DNA of 64,000 bases from M3007 sp044230315 (GTDB lineage: Bacteria > Bacteroidota > Bacteroidia > Chitinophagales > Saprospiraceae), in the NCBI GenBank assembly GCA_044230315.1, contig JBGARJ010000027.1, positions 9,554 through 73,553 of the forward strand, read 5' to 3'. Shown in pieces: positions 31,689-41,122 of the stretch. The notes under the pieces are model-generated. The model made no database searches. It saw nothing but the letters and a program-made list of their open reading frames with translations, and had not been told where the DNA came from. The stretch's first letter is position 1. Each line of letters opens with the position of its first letter. The position numbers were made by a program, and so were the translations under genes.

Positions 31689-34562
31689 ATGAAACATCTC
31701 GCCGGGGTCATATTCCTCTTATTCAGCCAGTTGCTCAGTGCCCAAACATTCTCCATAAAAGGCAAAATTGCCGACGAAAACAACAACCCGCTCCCCGGAG
31801 TTACCGTCGCCCTCCAGCATCCCTGGGGCGACCCGGTGATGGGTACTGCAAGCAAGGCCGACGGCACGTTCGAACTGAATGGCGTGGGCAAGGGCGGCTA
31901 CAACCTCGTTTTTTCCACCCTCAGCTATAAAACCCTGAAAAAACAGGTCACCCTTTCCAATGCCGACGTACGGCTGGACCCTATAAACCTGGAGCCCGAT
32001 GCCCTCGTGCTCAGCGGTGTAGATATTAAAAGCACCGTGCCGCTGGCACAGCAAAAAAATGACACGACCGAATTCAACGCCGCCGCCGTCAAGGTCATGA
32101 AAGACGCCAGCGCCAGTGAACTGATCGAGAAGCTGCCGACCGTGACGGTGGAAAACGGCACACTCAAAGCCCAGGGTGAAAATGTAGGGCAAGTGCTGGT
32201 GGATGGCAAGCAATTCTTCGGCAGCGACCCCACTGCAGCGCTCAAAAACCTGCCGGCGGAGGTCATCGAGAAAGTTCAAATCTTCGACCAGCAAAGCGAA
32301 CAATCGCAATTCACGGGCTTTCAGGACGGCAATACGACCAAAACGATCAATATCGTGACCAAAACCGGCATGCGCAACGGCCAGTTTGGCAAAGTGTACG
32401 CCGGATATGGATACGAGGATAAATACCAGGCTGGCGGCAATATCAACTTCTTCGACGGCGATCGACGCGTTTCTCTCATTGGCATGACCAACAACATCAA
32501 TATTCAGAATTTCTCTATCGACGATATTCTGGGCGTGATGGGCGGCGGCGGAGGTGGCGGAGGTGGCCGCGGCGGGGGCGCCCGGGGCTGCGGCGGGGGC
32601 ATGCCCCGCGGCGGGGGCGGGGGCGCAGGCGCAGGCGACTTTCTGATCCGGCCGCAGGGTGGCATCGCCACAACTACCGCAACCGGTATCAATTATACCG
32701 ACAAATGGGGCCAAAAAACCGAAGTCAACCTGAGCTATTTCTTTAACATCGGAAATAATGATTCCGAATCCAGGACCAACCGGCAGTTTCTGAACAACGG
32801 CGAATTCGCGCAGTTTTACAACGAGAACAGCCAGAGCCAAACCGACAACCAGAACCACCGGGTGAATGCCCGCATCGAGTTCAAACTGGACAGCATGAAC
32901 ACGCTGCTGCTGCGGCCGCGGTTTACCCTGCAGCGAAACAACGGAAATACATCCACCTTTGGCCAAACCACTTTCAACGGCGACCTCCTCAGCGAATCCA
33001 ATAACGGCTACCGCTCCAATCTCACCGGCGTTAATTTCAACAACTCGTTGTTGTGGCGCCACCGGTTCAACAAAAAAGGCCGCACCGTTTCGCTCGACTT
33101 CAGTTCCGGCTACGCGCCGAAAAACGGCAGCAGTACCCTTTTATCGAATGACGCATATTTCAAGGGCGCCAACCCGGTATACGATAGCCTGGATCAACAA
33201 TCCAGGTTGGACATCAACAGCTGGAATCTGGCCGGCAACCTGGAATACACCGAACCGCTGGGCCAATACAGCCAATTGTTGCTAAACTACCGCGCCAGTT
33301 ACCAGCAGGAAGCCTCCGACAAAAAAACCTATGATTTCTTCGCCCCCGATCAGGCGTACACGCAACTCAATGAAAACCTGAGCAATGTGTTTTCCAACGA
33401 TTACATCACGCATCAAACCGGCGCCGGGTACAATTTCAGCAAAGGCCGGGAGCTGAATTTCAACGTCCGCGCCAATGCGCAATGGGCCAAACTCAACAAC
33501 GAGAAAACCTACCCCAAAGCCGGTCAGTTTGACCATACCTTTTTCAATGTGCTGCCCTCTGCCATGTTGCGCTACACCATCGACAAACAACGCAACATCC
33601 GAGTGTTTTACCGCACCAACACACAATTGCCCTCGGTAGAGCAGCTGCAGGATGTCATCAACAATACCAATCCGCTTCAACTCAGTGTCGGTAATCCCAA
33701 CCTGAAACAATCTTTCCAACAAAATCTTTTCGTCCGGTATCAGTCTTCCAACCCGGAAAAGTCTTCCACCTTTTTTGGCATGATCGGCGGCGGCGCCACC
33801 AACAATTATATTGCCAACGCGACTTACCTGGCCAGCAGCGACGACCCTATTTTCCAACAATACGCGGTACAGCCCGGCGCCCAACTCACCCGCCCCGTCA
33901 ACCTCGACGGCTATTGGAACATCCGGTCCTTCCTGTCCTATGGCCGGCCGGTAAAGTGGATCAAAACCAACATCAATATTGACCTGTCGTACAACTATAC
34001 CCGGTCGCCCGGTCAAATCAACAATGTCCTGAATTACGCCAACAACAATTCCATCGGCGTGGGCCTGACCTTCGCCAGCAATATCAGCGACAAGGTGGAT
34101 TTTACCGTCTCGGCACGGCCGAGCTGGAATAAGATCAATAACTCGCTCCTGACAGGAAGCAATACGGAGTATATCAGCGAGAGCTCGCGACTCAAATTCA
34201 ACTGGATCATTGTGGAGGGTTTTGTCCTGCGCACCGACCTGACCCATACCTTGTATTCGGGCCTCACCGACGGGTATAACCAGAACTACTGGTTATGGAA
34301 CCTGGGCATTGGAAAAAAGATCCTGAAAAACGATCGCGGCGAAATCACATTGGCCGTGAATGACCTGCTGAAGCAAAACCGGAACATCACCCGCAATATT
34401 ACAGAAACGTATATTGAAGACCTGCAAACCAATGCGTTGCAACAATTCGTGATGCTCTCGTTCACTTATAACCTGCGGAATTTCAATTCCGGCAAACAAA
34501 GCAGCCGGCAACCCGAAGAATTTGGCGGATTCGGTCCGCCGCCGGACCGCTGGCGGAATTGA
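31689..34562 (+). CDS. TonB-dependent-receptor-like outer membrane barrel with carboxypeptidase-like domain
   Basis: 957 residues; the start at 31689 fits the signal peptide MKHLAGVIFLLFSQLLSAQ. A CarboxypepD_reg-like domain (FSIKGKIADENNNPLPGVTVAL, about 20-105) precedes a plug domain (ASELIEKLPTVTVENGTLKAQGENVGQVLVDGK split over 150-185, then LPAEVIEKVQIFD), then a large barrel. A Gly-rich insertion lies at about residues 284-318 (mostly Gly with Arg, Ala and a Cys), encoded by a GGC/GGG-rich tract at 32538-32640. It probably sits in an extracellular or periplasmic loop. Such proteins either take up ligands with TonB energy or are related OMP_b-brl_3 barrels; no ligand can be named. Confidence 0.87.
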   Translation: MKHLAGVIFLLFSQLLSAQTFSIKGKIADENNNPLPGVTVALQHPWGDPVMGTASKADGTFELNGVGKGGYNLVFSTLSYKTLKKQVTLSNADVRLDPINLEPDALVLSGVDIKSTVPLAQQKNDTTEFNAAAVKVMKDASASELIEKLPTVTVENGTLKAQGENVGQVLVDGKQFFGSDPTAALKNLPAEVIEKVQIFDQQSEQSQFTGFQDGNTTKTINIVTKTGMRNGQFGKVYAGYGYEDKYQAGGNINFFDGDRRVSLIGMTNNINIQNFSIDDILGVMGGGGGGGGGRGGGARGCGGGMPRGGGGGAGAGDFLIRPQGGIATTTATGINYTDKWGQKTEVNLSYFFNIGNNDSESRTNRQFLNNGEFAQFYNENSQSQTDNQNHRVNARIEFKLDSMNTLLLRPRFTLQRNNGNTSTFGQTTFNGDLLSESNNGYRSNLTGVNFNNSLLWRHRFNKKGRTVSLDFSSGYAPKNGSSTLLSNDAYFKGANPVYDSLDQQSRLDINSWNLAGNLEYTEPLGQYSQLLLNYRASYQQEASDKKTYDFFAPDQAYTQLNENLSNVFSNDYITHQTGAGYNFSKGRELNFNVRANAQWAKLNNEKTYPKAGQFDHTFFNVLPSAMLRYTIDKQRNIRVFYRTNTQLPSVEQLQDVINNTNPLQLSVGNPNLKQSFQQNLFVRYQSSNPEKSSTFFGMIGGGATNNYIANATYLASSDDPIFQQYAVQPGAQLTRPVNLDGYWNIRSFLSYGRPVKWIKTNINIDLSYNYTRSPGQINNVLNYANNNSIGVGLTFASNISDKVDFTVSARPSWNKINNSLLTGSNTEYISESSRLKFNWIIVEGFVLRTDLTHTLYSGLTDGYNQNYWLWNLGIGKKILKNDRGEITLAVNDLLKQNRNITRNITETYIEDLQTNALQQFVMLSFTYNLRNFNSGKQSSRQPEEFGGFGPPPDRWRN

Positions 34563-34737
34563 AAACGGGCGTTGCCTGTCTGGCACAATTTATTTTCGGA
34601 ATTGCAAATTTTAGACGGAACCGCTGTTTGTGAAAACCCTTTACAGGCCTCAGCATACCTTGTCATGCACCTGCAGCAGATTTGCTGCAACGAACTACCA
34701 ACACTCTACCTGACGCATCTACCCTTACTGTTAATCC

Positions 34738-35760
34738 ATGTCCCATTTGCAACTTAATACATCCGGCAAAGGCAAAGCTAGGATTTTCCTTGGCCTTGCC
34801 TTTTTTACAGGCTGCCTTTGCACTTATTTGCTTCTCCCAAACCCCTGGCTGCAAACTCCGGCTCCGGAGATTGTCCGCCAAGACCTGACCTGCGATTATA
34901 TTATCAATCGGGTCAATGGTTTTGATCGGGTAAAACCCGTATTATCAGTGGAACGGCAGGTAGAATCGCCCCAATTTAATGTGCTGAAGATGGCGTTATC
35001 CGAACTGATTGACAGTCTGCGGCGAACCGGAATGACCAGCCAGGCATCGGTTTATTTGCGGGAGTTTGACCAGGGCGAATGGTTCAGCGTCAACAAAGAA
35101 GAAGAATACCACCCGGCTTCCCTGATGAAGGTGGCATTGCTCCTTTGCTACCTGAAAGTTGCCGAAAGTAACCCGGCCATGCTTCAACAAAAATGGCTGT
35201 ATGCCAAAAACAAGAACCAGGATACAACACCGCAGTTCTATACGGCACCCTCCATCCAGGCCGGCAAAAAATATAGCCTGCACGAGTTGCTCTATTATAT
35301 GATTGCTTATTCGGATAATAATGCAACTGAGCTGCTGGCCAGCCGGAGCGACAAAAATCAACTGGAAAAATTGTTTGCCAGTTTCGGGCTGAGCCCACCG
35401 GTGGAGGATAAAGCCAGGTTCACCTTGAATGCCGATACGTATTCCGTTTTTATCAAAGCCATATACAACTCAGCATACCTCAGCCCGGAATTTTCCGAAT
35501 ATGCCGCCGAATTGCTGAGTAATTGCACCTTTAAGGAAGGATTTGTAAAGGGCATTCCGGATGACACCAAAATATGGCATAAATTCGGTGAATGGCGCAG
35601 CGCGGGGCATGACTATGAGTTGCATGAGGCCGGCGTGTTTTTTGTGAAGGAAAAACCGTTCCTCCTGACCGTCATGACCCGGGGAAAAGACACCCCTAAA
35701 TTGGCCGAAACGATCAGCGCTATTGCCCGGAAAGTGTATGAAAAGGTATCGCCGCCGTAG
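34738..35760 (+). CDS. Class A beta-lactamase-like serine hydrolase
   Basis: 340 residues with an N-terminal hydrophobic anchor (IFLGLAFFTGCLCTYLLL, about 16-33). The active-site serine motif SxxK is seen as HPASLMK (Ser128, Lys131), and an SDN-type motif as YSDNNA (192-194). Where class A enzymes have KTG there is HEAGVFF, so the third motif is altered. This places it in the PF13354 serine hydrolase family, but true beta-lactamase activity is doubtful; peptidase or esterase activity on cell-wall-like substrates is possible. It lies downstream of the barrel gene by 175 bases and converges on eno. Confidence 0.82.
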   Translation: MSHLQLNTSGKGKARIFLGLAFFTGCLCTYLLLPNPWLQTPAPEIVRQDLTCDYIINRVNGFDRVKPVLSVERQVESPQFNVLKMALSELIDSLRRTGMTSQASVYLREFDQGEWFSVNKEEEYHPASLMKVALLLCYLKVAESNPAMLQQKWLYAKNKNQDTTPQFYTAPSIQAGKKYSLHELLYYMIAYSDNNATELLASRSDKNQLEKLFASFGLSPPVEDKARFTLNADTYSVFIKAIYNSAYLSPEFSEYAAELLSNCTFKEGFVKGIPDDTKIWHKFGEWRSAGHDYELHEAGVFFVKEKPFLLTVMTRGKDTPKLAETISAIARKVYEKVSPP

Positions 35761-35843
35761 GGGCTGTGCGAGATCTTGGATCAAGTTTGGATATTCATTG
35801 CCGGGTTCCAAACCTGTGTTAGGGTTTATTGGGGTTTGCTGCC

Positions 35844-35878
35844 CCGGAAGCGCGAGATTGTGCGTTCTGCGCTTCCGG
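35844..35878. terminator. Perfect hairpin between convergent genes
   Basis: CCGGAAGCGC (35844-35853) and GCGCTTCCGG (35869-35878) form a perfect 10-bp stem with a 15-nt loop between the hydrolase gene (ends 35760) and eno (ends 35917). A second short palindrome at about 35898-35919 (CGCCTGCCGGCAGGCG) touches the eno stop codon. No U-run follows on either strand; a role in bidirectional termination or mRNA 3' end protection is plausible. Confidence 0.5.
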
Positions 35879-35916
35879 AGCAAGTAGAGAGGCTTAACGC
35901 CTGCCGGCAGGCGGCG

Positions 35917-37203
35917 TTACAACCCAAAGATGGAGCGGCCGAGATAAGTGGCCGCATCGCCCAGTTCTTCTTCGATACGAAGCAATTGATTGTATTTGGC
36001 CACCCGGTCGGAACGGGATGCCGACCCGGTTTTGATTTGTCCGGTGTTGAGTGCTACGGCAAGGTCAGCGATCGTGGTATCTTCCGTTTCGCCGGAGCGG
36101 TGACTGATGACCGAGGTATAAGCGTGCCGTGTGGCCAGGTTGACGGCCTCGATCGTTTCGGTGAGCGTACCGATTTGATTAACTTTGACGAGGATCGAGT
36201 TGGCGATTTTTTCGTCGATCCCCCGTTGGAGGCGTTCGACATTGGTTACAAAAATATCGTCGCCTACGAGTTGGATGCGGTGGCCGAGGGTCTCGGTCAG
36301 CGATTTCCAGCCGTCCCAGTCGTCTTCTGCGCAGCCGTCTTCGATCGAATGGATGGGATATCGGTTGCACCAGTCTTTCCAGAACCCCACCATGTCGTTG
36401 CGGCTCAAGCGGTCGCCGGACGATTTTTTGAACACATATTCGCCTTTTTCTGCGTCGTAGAATTCGGAGGCGGCGGCGTCAAGCGCGATGACGACATCGT
36501 CGAGCGGGCGGTAACCGGCTGCCTGGATAGCCGTCATGACCATTTGGATCGCTTCTTCATTGTTTTTGATACCGGGAGCGAAGCCGCCTTCATCGCCCAC
36601 ATTGGTCGCGTAGCCCTTGCTCTTGAGCACCTTTTTGAGGTGGTGGAAAATCTCGACGCCCATGCGCAGACCTTCGCTAAAAGACTCGGCTCCTACGGGC
36701 ATGACCATGAATTCCTGGAAGTCGATTCCGTTGTCGGCATGTGCGCCACCGTTGAGAATATTCATCATCGGCACGGGCAGGATGTGCGCGTTTACGCCGC
36801 CGAGGTAGCGGTACAGCGGTTGGCCGAATTCCTCGGCCGCAGCTTTGGCCACCGCCAGGGACACTGCGAGGATCGCATTGGCGCCAATTTTACTCTTATT
36901 TCGGGTGCCATCCCGGTCGATCATCATGCGGTCGATCTTGATTTGATCGGTCACTTCGCAGCCCATGAGTTCTTCGCGCAGCAATTTTTCCACATTTTTG
37001 ACGGCTTGTTTGACGCCCTTGCCCAGGTAACGGTTTTCTTCGTTGTCGCGGAGTTCGACGGCCTCGTGCACACCCGTGCTGGCGCCAGAAGGCACTGCGG
37101 CGCGGCCCATGAAGCCGGTTTCCGTCCATATTTCCACTTCTACCGTGGGGTTCCCACGCGAGTCGAGAATTTCACGGGCGATGATATCGCGGATAGCGCT
37201 CAT
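35917..37203 (-). CDS. eno: Enolase
   Basis: 428 residues, normal length. Family motifs are all present: ARQIL-type start (IIAREILDSRGNPTVEVEI), substrate loop SGASTGVHEAVELRD, EFMVMPVGA, the Mg ligands and catalytic region VGDEGGFAP, SIEDGCAEDDWDGW, LVGDDIFVTN, and the terminal SHRSGETEDTTIADLAV with KTGSASRSDR. It interconverts 2-phosphoglycerate and phosphoenolpyruvate in glycolysis. TACTTTTG on the minus strand (37268-37261) is a clear -7 box 58 nt before the ATG. It is divergent from the patatin gene. Confidence 0.98.
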   Translation of the reverse strand: MSAIRDIIAREILDSRGNPTVEVEIWTETGFMGRAAVPSGASTGVHEAVELRDNEENRYLGKGVKQAVKNVEKLLREELMGCEVTDQIKIDRMMIDRDGTRNKSKIGANAILAVSLAVAKAAAEEFGQPLYRYLGGVNAHILPVPMMNILNGGAHADNGIDFQEFMVMPVGAESFSEGLRMGVEIFHHLKKVLKSKGYATNVGDEGGFAPGIKNNEEAIQMVMTAIQAAGYRPLDDVVIALDAAASEFYDAEKGEYVFKKSSGDRLSRNDMVGFWKDWCNRYPIHSIEDGCAEDDWDGWKSLTETLGHRIQLVGDDIFVTNVERLQRGIDEKIANSILVKVNQIGTLTETIEAVNLATRHAYTSVISHRSGETEDTTIADLAVALNTGQIKTGSASRSDRVAKYNQLLRIEEELGDAATYLGRSIFGL

Positions 37204-37260
37204 AAATTATTCGGTATGTTTGAAAAGTTTGAAGTTGTACTATTATTGATAATAAGCGCG

Positions 37261-37268
37261 CAAAAGTA
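37261..37268 (-). promoter_or_regulatory. -7 promoter element of eno
   Basis: The reverse complement reads TACTTTTG, a full match to TAnnTTTG. No TTTG is found at the usual distance upstream. The start codon is 58 nt away. Confidence 0.6.
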
Positions 37269-37332
37269 GCCAAATTCTGGAAGCGGATCAGGGTTTACAC
37301 AAACAAAACCGCATGCTCCGTTCACCGGATTG

Positions 37333-37363
37333 TTTGGCAATCGTCGGACAAAAAATATATTTG
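37333..37363 (+). promoter_or_regulatory. Full Bacteroidota-type promoter of the patatin gene
   Basis: TTTG (37333-37336), 19 nt spacer, TATATTTG (37356-37363): both elements and the spacing fit the Bacteroidota consensus. The ATG follows at 37409, giving a leader of about 40 nt. Confidence 0.75.
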
Positions 37364-37408
37364 TGCACAAAATAAGCATCCGTCCAAAACAACGCTTCCC
37401 TTTGCCAA

Positions 37409-40351
37409 ATGACAAAGCACGATCCGCCTGCCGCCGCTTCCAAACCACCCGCCAAGCCCTTCGACCCGCAATTGCCGCACAGCTACGTGGAACGTTCGCA
37501 CCAGATCTCGGCTGTCGAACGGGAAAAATACCTGAAGCGCCGCCGGCAAGCCAATCAATTACAACCGCCGGCCGACGACAACCTCACCGGCCTGTGCATT
37601 TCCGGCGGAGGCGTTCGCTCCGCCACGCTTGGCCTGGGCATGCTGCAAGCATTTCTCGCCAAGGGTATTCTAAAGCATTTCGACTACCTGAGCACCGTGT
37701 CGGGTGGCGGCTATATCGGCGCCTGTCTGAGTTCGTTGCTGAGCCGGGAGCCCAACAACGCCGTAAAATACAGCCAGGCAACCAACCCCAACCGGCGTTA
37801 TAACGCAGAAGAAACCGGGGTCGACGAAGCGAACTGCCCGCTCAGTTTGAAATATGATTACGAATACAAGCCCTTGCAGGATACGAAACTGACCGCCAAG
37901 CACCAGCTCCTGCACCTGCGGCGTTACGGCGAATACCTGACGCCGCGCAAAAGTCTCCTGGGTTGGGATGTTAGCCGGGCCGTCGGCGCCTTGTTCAGCG
38001 GCATTTTTATACACGGAGTGCTGTTTTTGCTCTTGTTGGCGGCGATTGTGCTGCTCCACCATGTTTTGTTTGCCGGCATGTCGCACGGCCATTTTATGAA
38101 CGATTTGCAGCACCCGCAGGGGCTGTATAATGCTGAGCATCCGGCCGATACCGTAGCGGCCAACTATTTCGAACCGGAAGTGGCCTGGGCACAAAAAAAC
38201 AAACTCGAACAATTCAACGACTGGTACCGGTGCCAGTTGCAGCCGCAATTTTACCTTATTATCCGGGCCGTTTGGCATCAATGGCGATTGGTGCTGGCCT
38301 TCCTGGGTTCGGGCAGCCTCCTGGGTTGGTGGTTCATCCGCGTGTCGCGGCGCATTCCGAAGCGGGTGGCGAACATGGAACAAGACGAAGCGCGGTATGC
38401 CAACCCGGGGCAGGACAAACTCTACGAACGGCCCGGCGGAGAGGATCTCCTGTGGTTTGCTTCGCAGCCATTCATAAAGTGGTTTACGTTCGTGACCTAT
38501 GTGCTGGGGCCGGTTTTAGCCTATGGAATTACAATTGGCCTGGTGGGACTCAACCTGATCCGGGGCCAGGATTATTTTGTGATGCTGGCCCTGCCGGTCA
38601 GTTTTGCCCTGGGGTTGTTTTTGTCTTCAAACCTGTTTATTTCCCTGTATTTCATCAACAACGCCCCCGAACAAGTGAGCGGGCGCTTGTACCGTTCGTT
38701 CTATACCGGCATGCAGGGCGCCACTTTTATGGGCGTGCTGCTGGCCTTTCTATTCCCCGTTATAACCGTTTTGCTGTTTGGCAAACACGGTTTGGTGGTC
38801 GGGTTGCTCGTATCGTTCGTGCCGGTGGCTGTGGCTTATTATTTTACCATGCAAAGCCTGGGCGGCAAATCGGGCAGCAGCTGGTTGAGCAGCCTGTTGC
38901 AGCAGGTTCAAATGCCTTTGCTCAACCTGTCGATCTTCCTGTTCAGCGGCCTGGCATTGGCCTGGGTCTCCAACTTGTTGTTCGAACTGGAAACCTGGTT
39001 CAACCCTGACGATCAACACCGGCTCCTGACAGCCGGCTTGCTCCTGCTGGGTACCGTCATTTTGGTAGTATTTCTGGGGCACGCCGCCAACTCCAATGAT
39101 ATTTCCCTGCACTATTTCTACCGCGATCGCTTATCCGAAGCCTATTTGCGCACTGACGGACGGGTGGAACGCCCCGAGCAAACAGAAACCGCCGGAAGCC
39201 GGGGCACTGAAAAACCGCCGCATTCCAAGGAACTCTTCGACGTCACCTTGCGCAACCACGAAAACCTGCGGCTCTGCGAATTGGGTGACGACAATTTCAA
39301 GGGACCCTATCATATCATTGTCGCTGCGCTGAACCTTCAGGGGTCGCAGGACCTGGCCAAAAAGGCGTTGAAAAGCGACCACTTTATTTTTTCCAAATAT
39401 TTCATCGGTTCGCGCACAACCGGCTATTTCCGCTCCGATTACTACCGCGGGGGCGGCACCAAACTCGGTACTGCGATGGCCATTTCCGCGGCTGCGGTGG
39501 CCAGCGGGATGGGGTTGATGAGTTTCGCGGCATCGAATTTTTATATGACCCTGCTCAACCTGCGCACAGGATACTGGATCGAAAACCCCTGGTATCTGTA
39601 CAAGGCAAACGAAGAAAAAAAAGCCCGCAGAACACGCCGAAAAGGGCGGCGGAATGCCATTGCCACTGCAATCCGGCTATTCCGGCGCATTGGCTGGCGC
39701 AAGCCCGGATATGCCTGGCGGAACCTGAAAAGACGGCGATTCCCTTTCTGGCTCCGGTATTTATTGCGCGAACTTTCGGGCTCGCTCAGTGCCAACAGCC
39801 GCCTGGTGTACGTTTCCGATGGAGGGCACACAGGCGACAACAACGGACTGCTCCCTTTGGTCCAGCGCCGCTGCAAAACAATCGTTATTGCCGACTTCGA
39901 AGAGGATGGGAAATACTCGTTTGGTTCTTTCAGTCAGGGCATCCGGCTCGCCAAAGCCATTTACAATGCCGATATTAAGGTCAACCTGATGCCCTTGTTG
40001 CCCAAACCAACAGACGATGGCTTGCCGATCAGCCCAACCAGCGTGGTGGAAGGGACGATCCATTACCCCGCCATGCACGGGCAGCCGGAGATGGAAGGCA
40101 AAATCGTGTACCTGAAATCGTCGGTCAGCCTGCTGCACGCACCCTCCGGCGCCCACCGGCGGGGTGCGCAACCCACCCAGACTGAAACCGCGCCGGTGTT
40201 CATGCTCAATTATTACAAGAGCAACCCGGCGTTCCCGCACCAGTCGACAGCCGATCAGTACTTTGACGAGATACAATTTGAAGCCTACCGGATGTTGGGT
40301 GAGCACATTGGGCGGCAAGCCGCCGACCGGCTGACGGAGTTTCAGCCGTAA
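37409..40351 (+). CDS. Large membrane-embedded patatin-like phospholipase
   Basis: 980 residues. The patatin catalytic elements are split by a membrane domain: oxyanion loop ISGGGVRSATLGLG (65-78) and nucleophile Ser98 in STVSGGGYIGA lie near the N-terminus, while the catalytic Asp is Asp804 in YVSDGGHTGDNNG. Between them are at least seven hydrophobic segments (about 195-220, 285-305, 360-385, 395-420, 440-460, 465-485, 505-530, 545-565). No signal peptide. It should be a serine lipid acyl hydrolase acting on membrane lipids from the cytoplasmic side. Patatins of this long, membrane-split type occur in bacteria, but their role is not known to me. Confidence 0.88.
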   Translation: MTKHDPPAAASKPPAKPFDPQLPHSYVERSHQISAVEREKYLKRRRQANQLQPPADDNLTGLCISGGGVRSATLGLGMLQAFLAKGILKHFDYLSTVSGGGYIGACLSSLLSREPNNAVKYSQATNPNRRYNAEETGVDEANCPLSLKYDYEYKPLQDTKLTAKHQLLHLRRYGEYLTPRKSLLGWDVSRAVGALFSGIFIHGVLFLLLLAAIVLLHHVLFAGMSHGHFMNDLQHPQGLYNAEHPADTVAANYFEPEVAWAQKNKLEQFNDWYRCQLQPQFYLIIRAVWHQWRLVLAFLGSGSLLGWWFIRVSRRIPKRVANMEQDEARYANPGQDKLYERPGGEDLLWFASQPFIKWFTFVTYVLGPVLAYGITIGLVGLNLIRGQDYFVMLALPVSFALGLFLSSNLFISLYFINNAPEQVSGRLYRSFYTGMQGATFMGVLLAFLFPVITVLLFGKHGLVVGLLVSFVPVAVAYYFTMQSLGGKSGSSWLSSLLQQVQMPLLNLSIFLFSGLALAWVSNLLFELETWFNPDDQHRLLTAGLLLLGTVILVVFLGHAANSNDISLHYFYRDRLSEAYLRTDGRVERPEQTETAGSRGTEKPPHSKELFDVTLRNHENLRLCELGDDNFKGPYHIIVAALNLQGSQDLAKKALKSDHFIFSKYFIGSRTTGYFRSDYYRGGGTKLGTAMAISAAAVASGMGLMSFAASNFYMTLLNLRTGYWIENPWYLYKANEEKKARRTRRKGRRNAIATAIRLFRRIGWRKPGYAWRNLKRRRFPFWLRYLLRELSGSLSANSRLVYVSDGGHTGDNNGLLPLVQRRCKTIVIADFEEDGKYSFGSFSQGIRLAKAIYNADIKVNLMPLLPKPTDDGLPISPTSVVEGTIHYPAMHGQPEMEGKIVYLKSSVSLLHAPSGAHRRGAQPTQTETAPVFMLNYYKSNPAFPHQSTADQYFDEIQFEAYRMLGEHIGRQAADRLTEFQP

Positions 40352-40354
40352 CCG

Positions 40355-41095
40355 TTATACCATCCAGCGTTTTAGCGCGTCCTGGTAGCTGCGGCTTACT
40401 TTTTGCCGCACGCCGTTGCTGAGTACGACAATCGGGCCGTTCGGGTCTTTGATCACTTCGCGGATGTGTTCCAGGTTAATGATGGCCGAGCGGTGAATAC
40501 GCAAAAACTGCGCGGGATGCAGGCGCAATTCCAGTTCGCCGATGCCAAGGCTGCTCAGGTAAAACCGCTCGCGGGTGTGGAGCCGGGTGTAATCGTCGTC
40601 GGCCTGGAGCCAGATGATTTGATTGAGCGGCAGGGCTACTAGGTGGCGCCCCTGTTCCACCAGCAGCCGGTCGGGGTAATTGGCCGGGGCAAATTCGCGT
40701 TGCAAATGTTCGCTCAGGGCGCGCACCTGATCGAGGTTGCGCGAGGGGTGGCTGCGCAGCACTTTGCTGATAGCCTGCACAAAGCGGTCGCGGGTGTACG
40801 GTTTTAGTAAATAGTCGATGGCATTGTGATCGAATGCCTTGAGGGCGTACCGGTCATAAGCAGTAGAAAAGATCACCTGGGGTACATGCACGATCTGTTG
40901 CAGCACCTGAAAGCCGCTCAACCCCGGCATTTGGATGTCGAGAAAGATCAGGTCGGGTTCGAGGCGGTCGATAGCCGATACAGCCTCCAGGCCGTTGGTA
41001 CATTCACCGGCGATGGCCAGCTCGGGGAAAGCGCCCAGATATTCGCGGAGCAATTTGCGGGCGTCCGCTTCGTCGTCGATCAACAGTATCTTCAT
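40355..41095 (-). CDS. LytTR-type response regulator
   Basis: 246 residues. Receiver domain with D7/D8/E9 and phospho-acceptor Asp53 (LIFLDIQMPGLSGFQVL), then a LytTR domain (about 145-246) with LPLNQIIWLQADDDYTRLHT, LHPAQFLRIHRSAIINLEHI and RQKVSRSYQDALKRW. The stop is 4 bases from the convergent patatin stop. It follows its LytS-type kinase by 27 bases and is the output of that pair. Confidence 0.95.
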   Translation of the reverse strand: MKILLIDDEADARKLLREYLGAFPELAIAGECTNGLEAVSAIDRLEPDLIFLDIQMPGLSGFQVLQQIVHVPQVIFSTAYDRYALKAFDHNAIDYLLKPYTRDRFVQAISKVLRSHPSRNLDQVRALSEHLQREFAPANYPDRLLVEQGRHLVALPLNQIIWLQADDDYTRLHTRERFYLSSLGIGELELRLHPAQFLRIHRSAIINLEHIREVIKDPNGPIVVLSNGVRQKVSRSYQDALKRWMV

Positions 41096-41122
41096 GTCGA
41101 AAGGGCTGGTATATACTGTGGT

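Noticed and set aside
35776..37269. 497-codon + strand frame opposite enolase
   Set aside because: Enolase on the minus strand is beyond doubt; long antisense frames are common in GC-rich genes.
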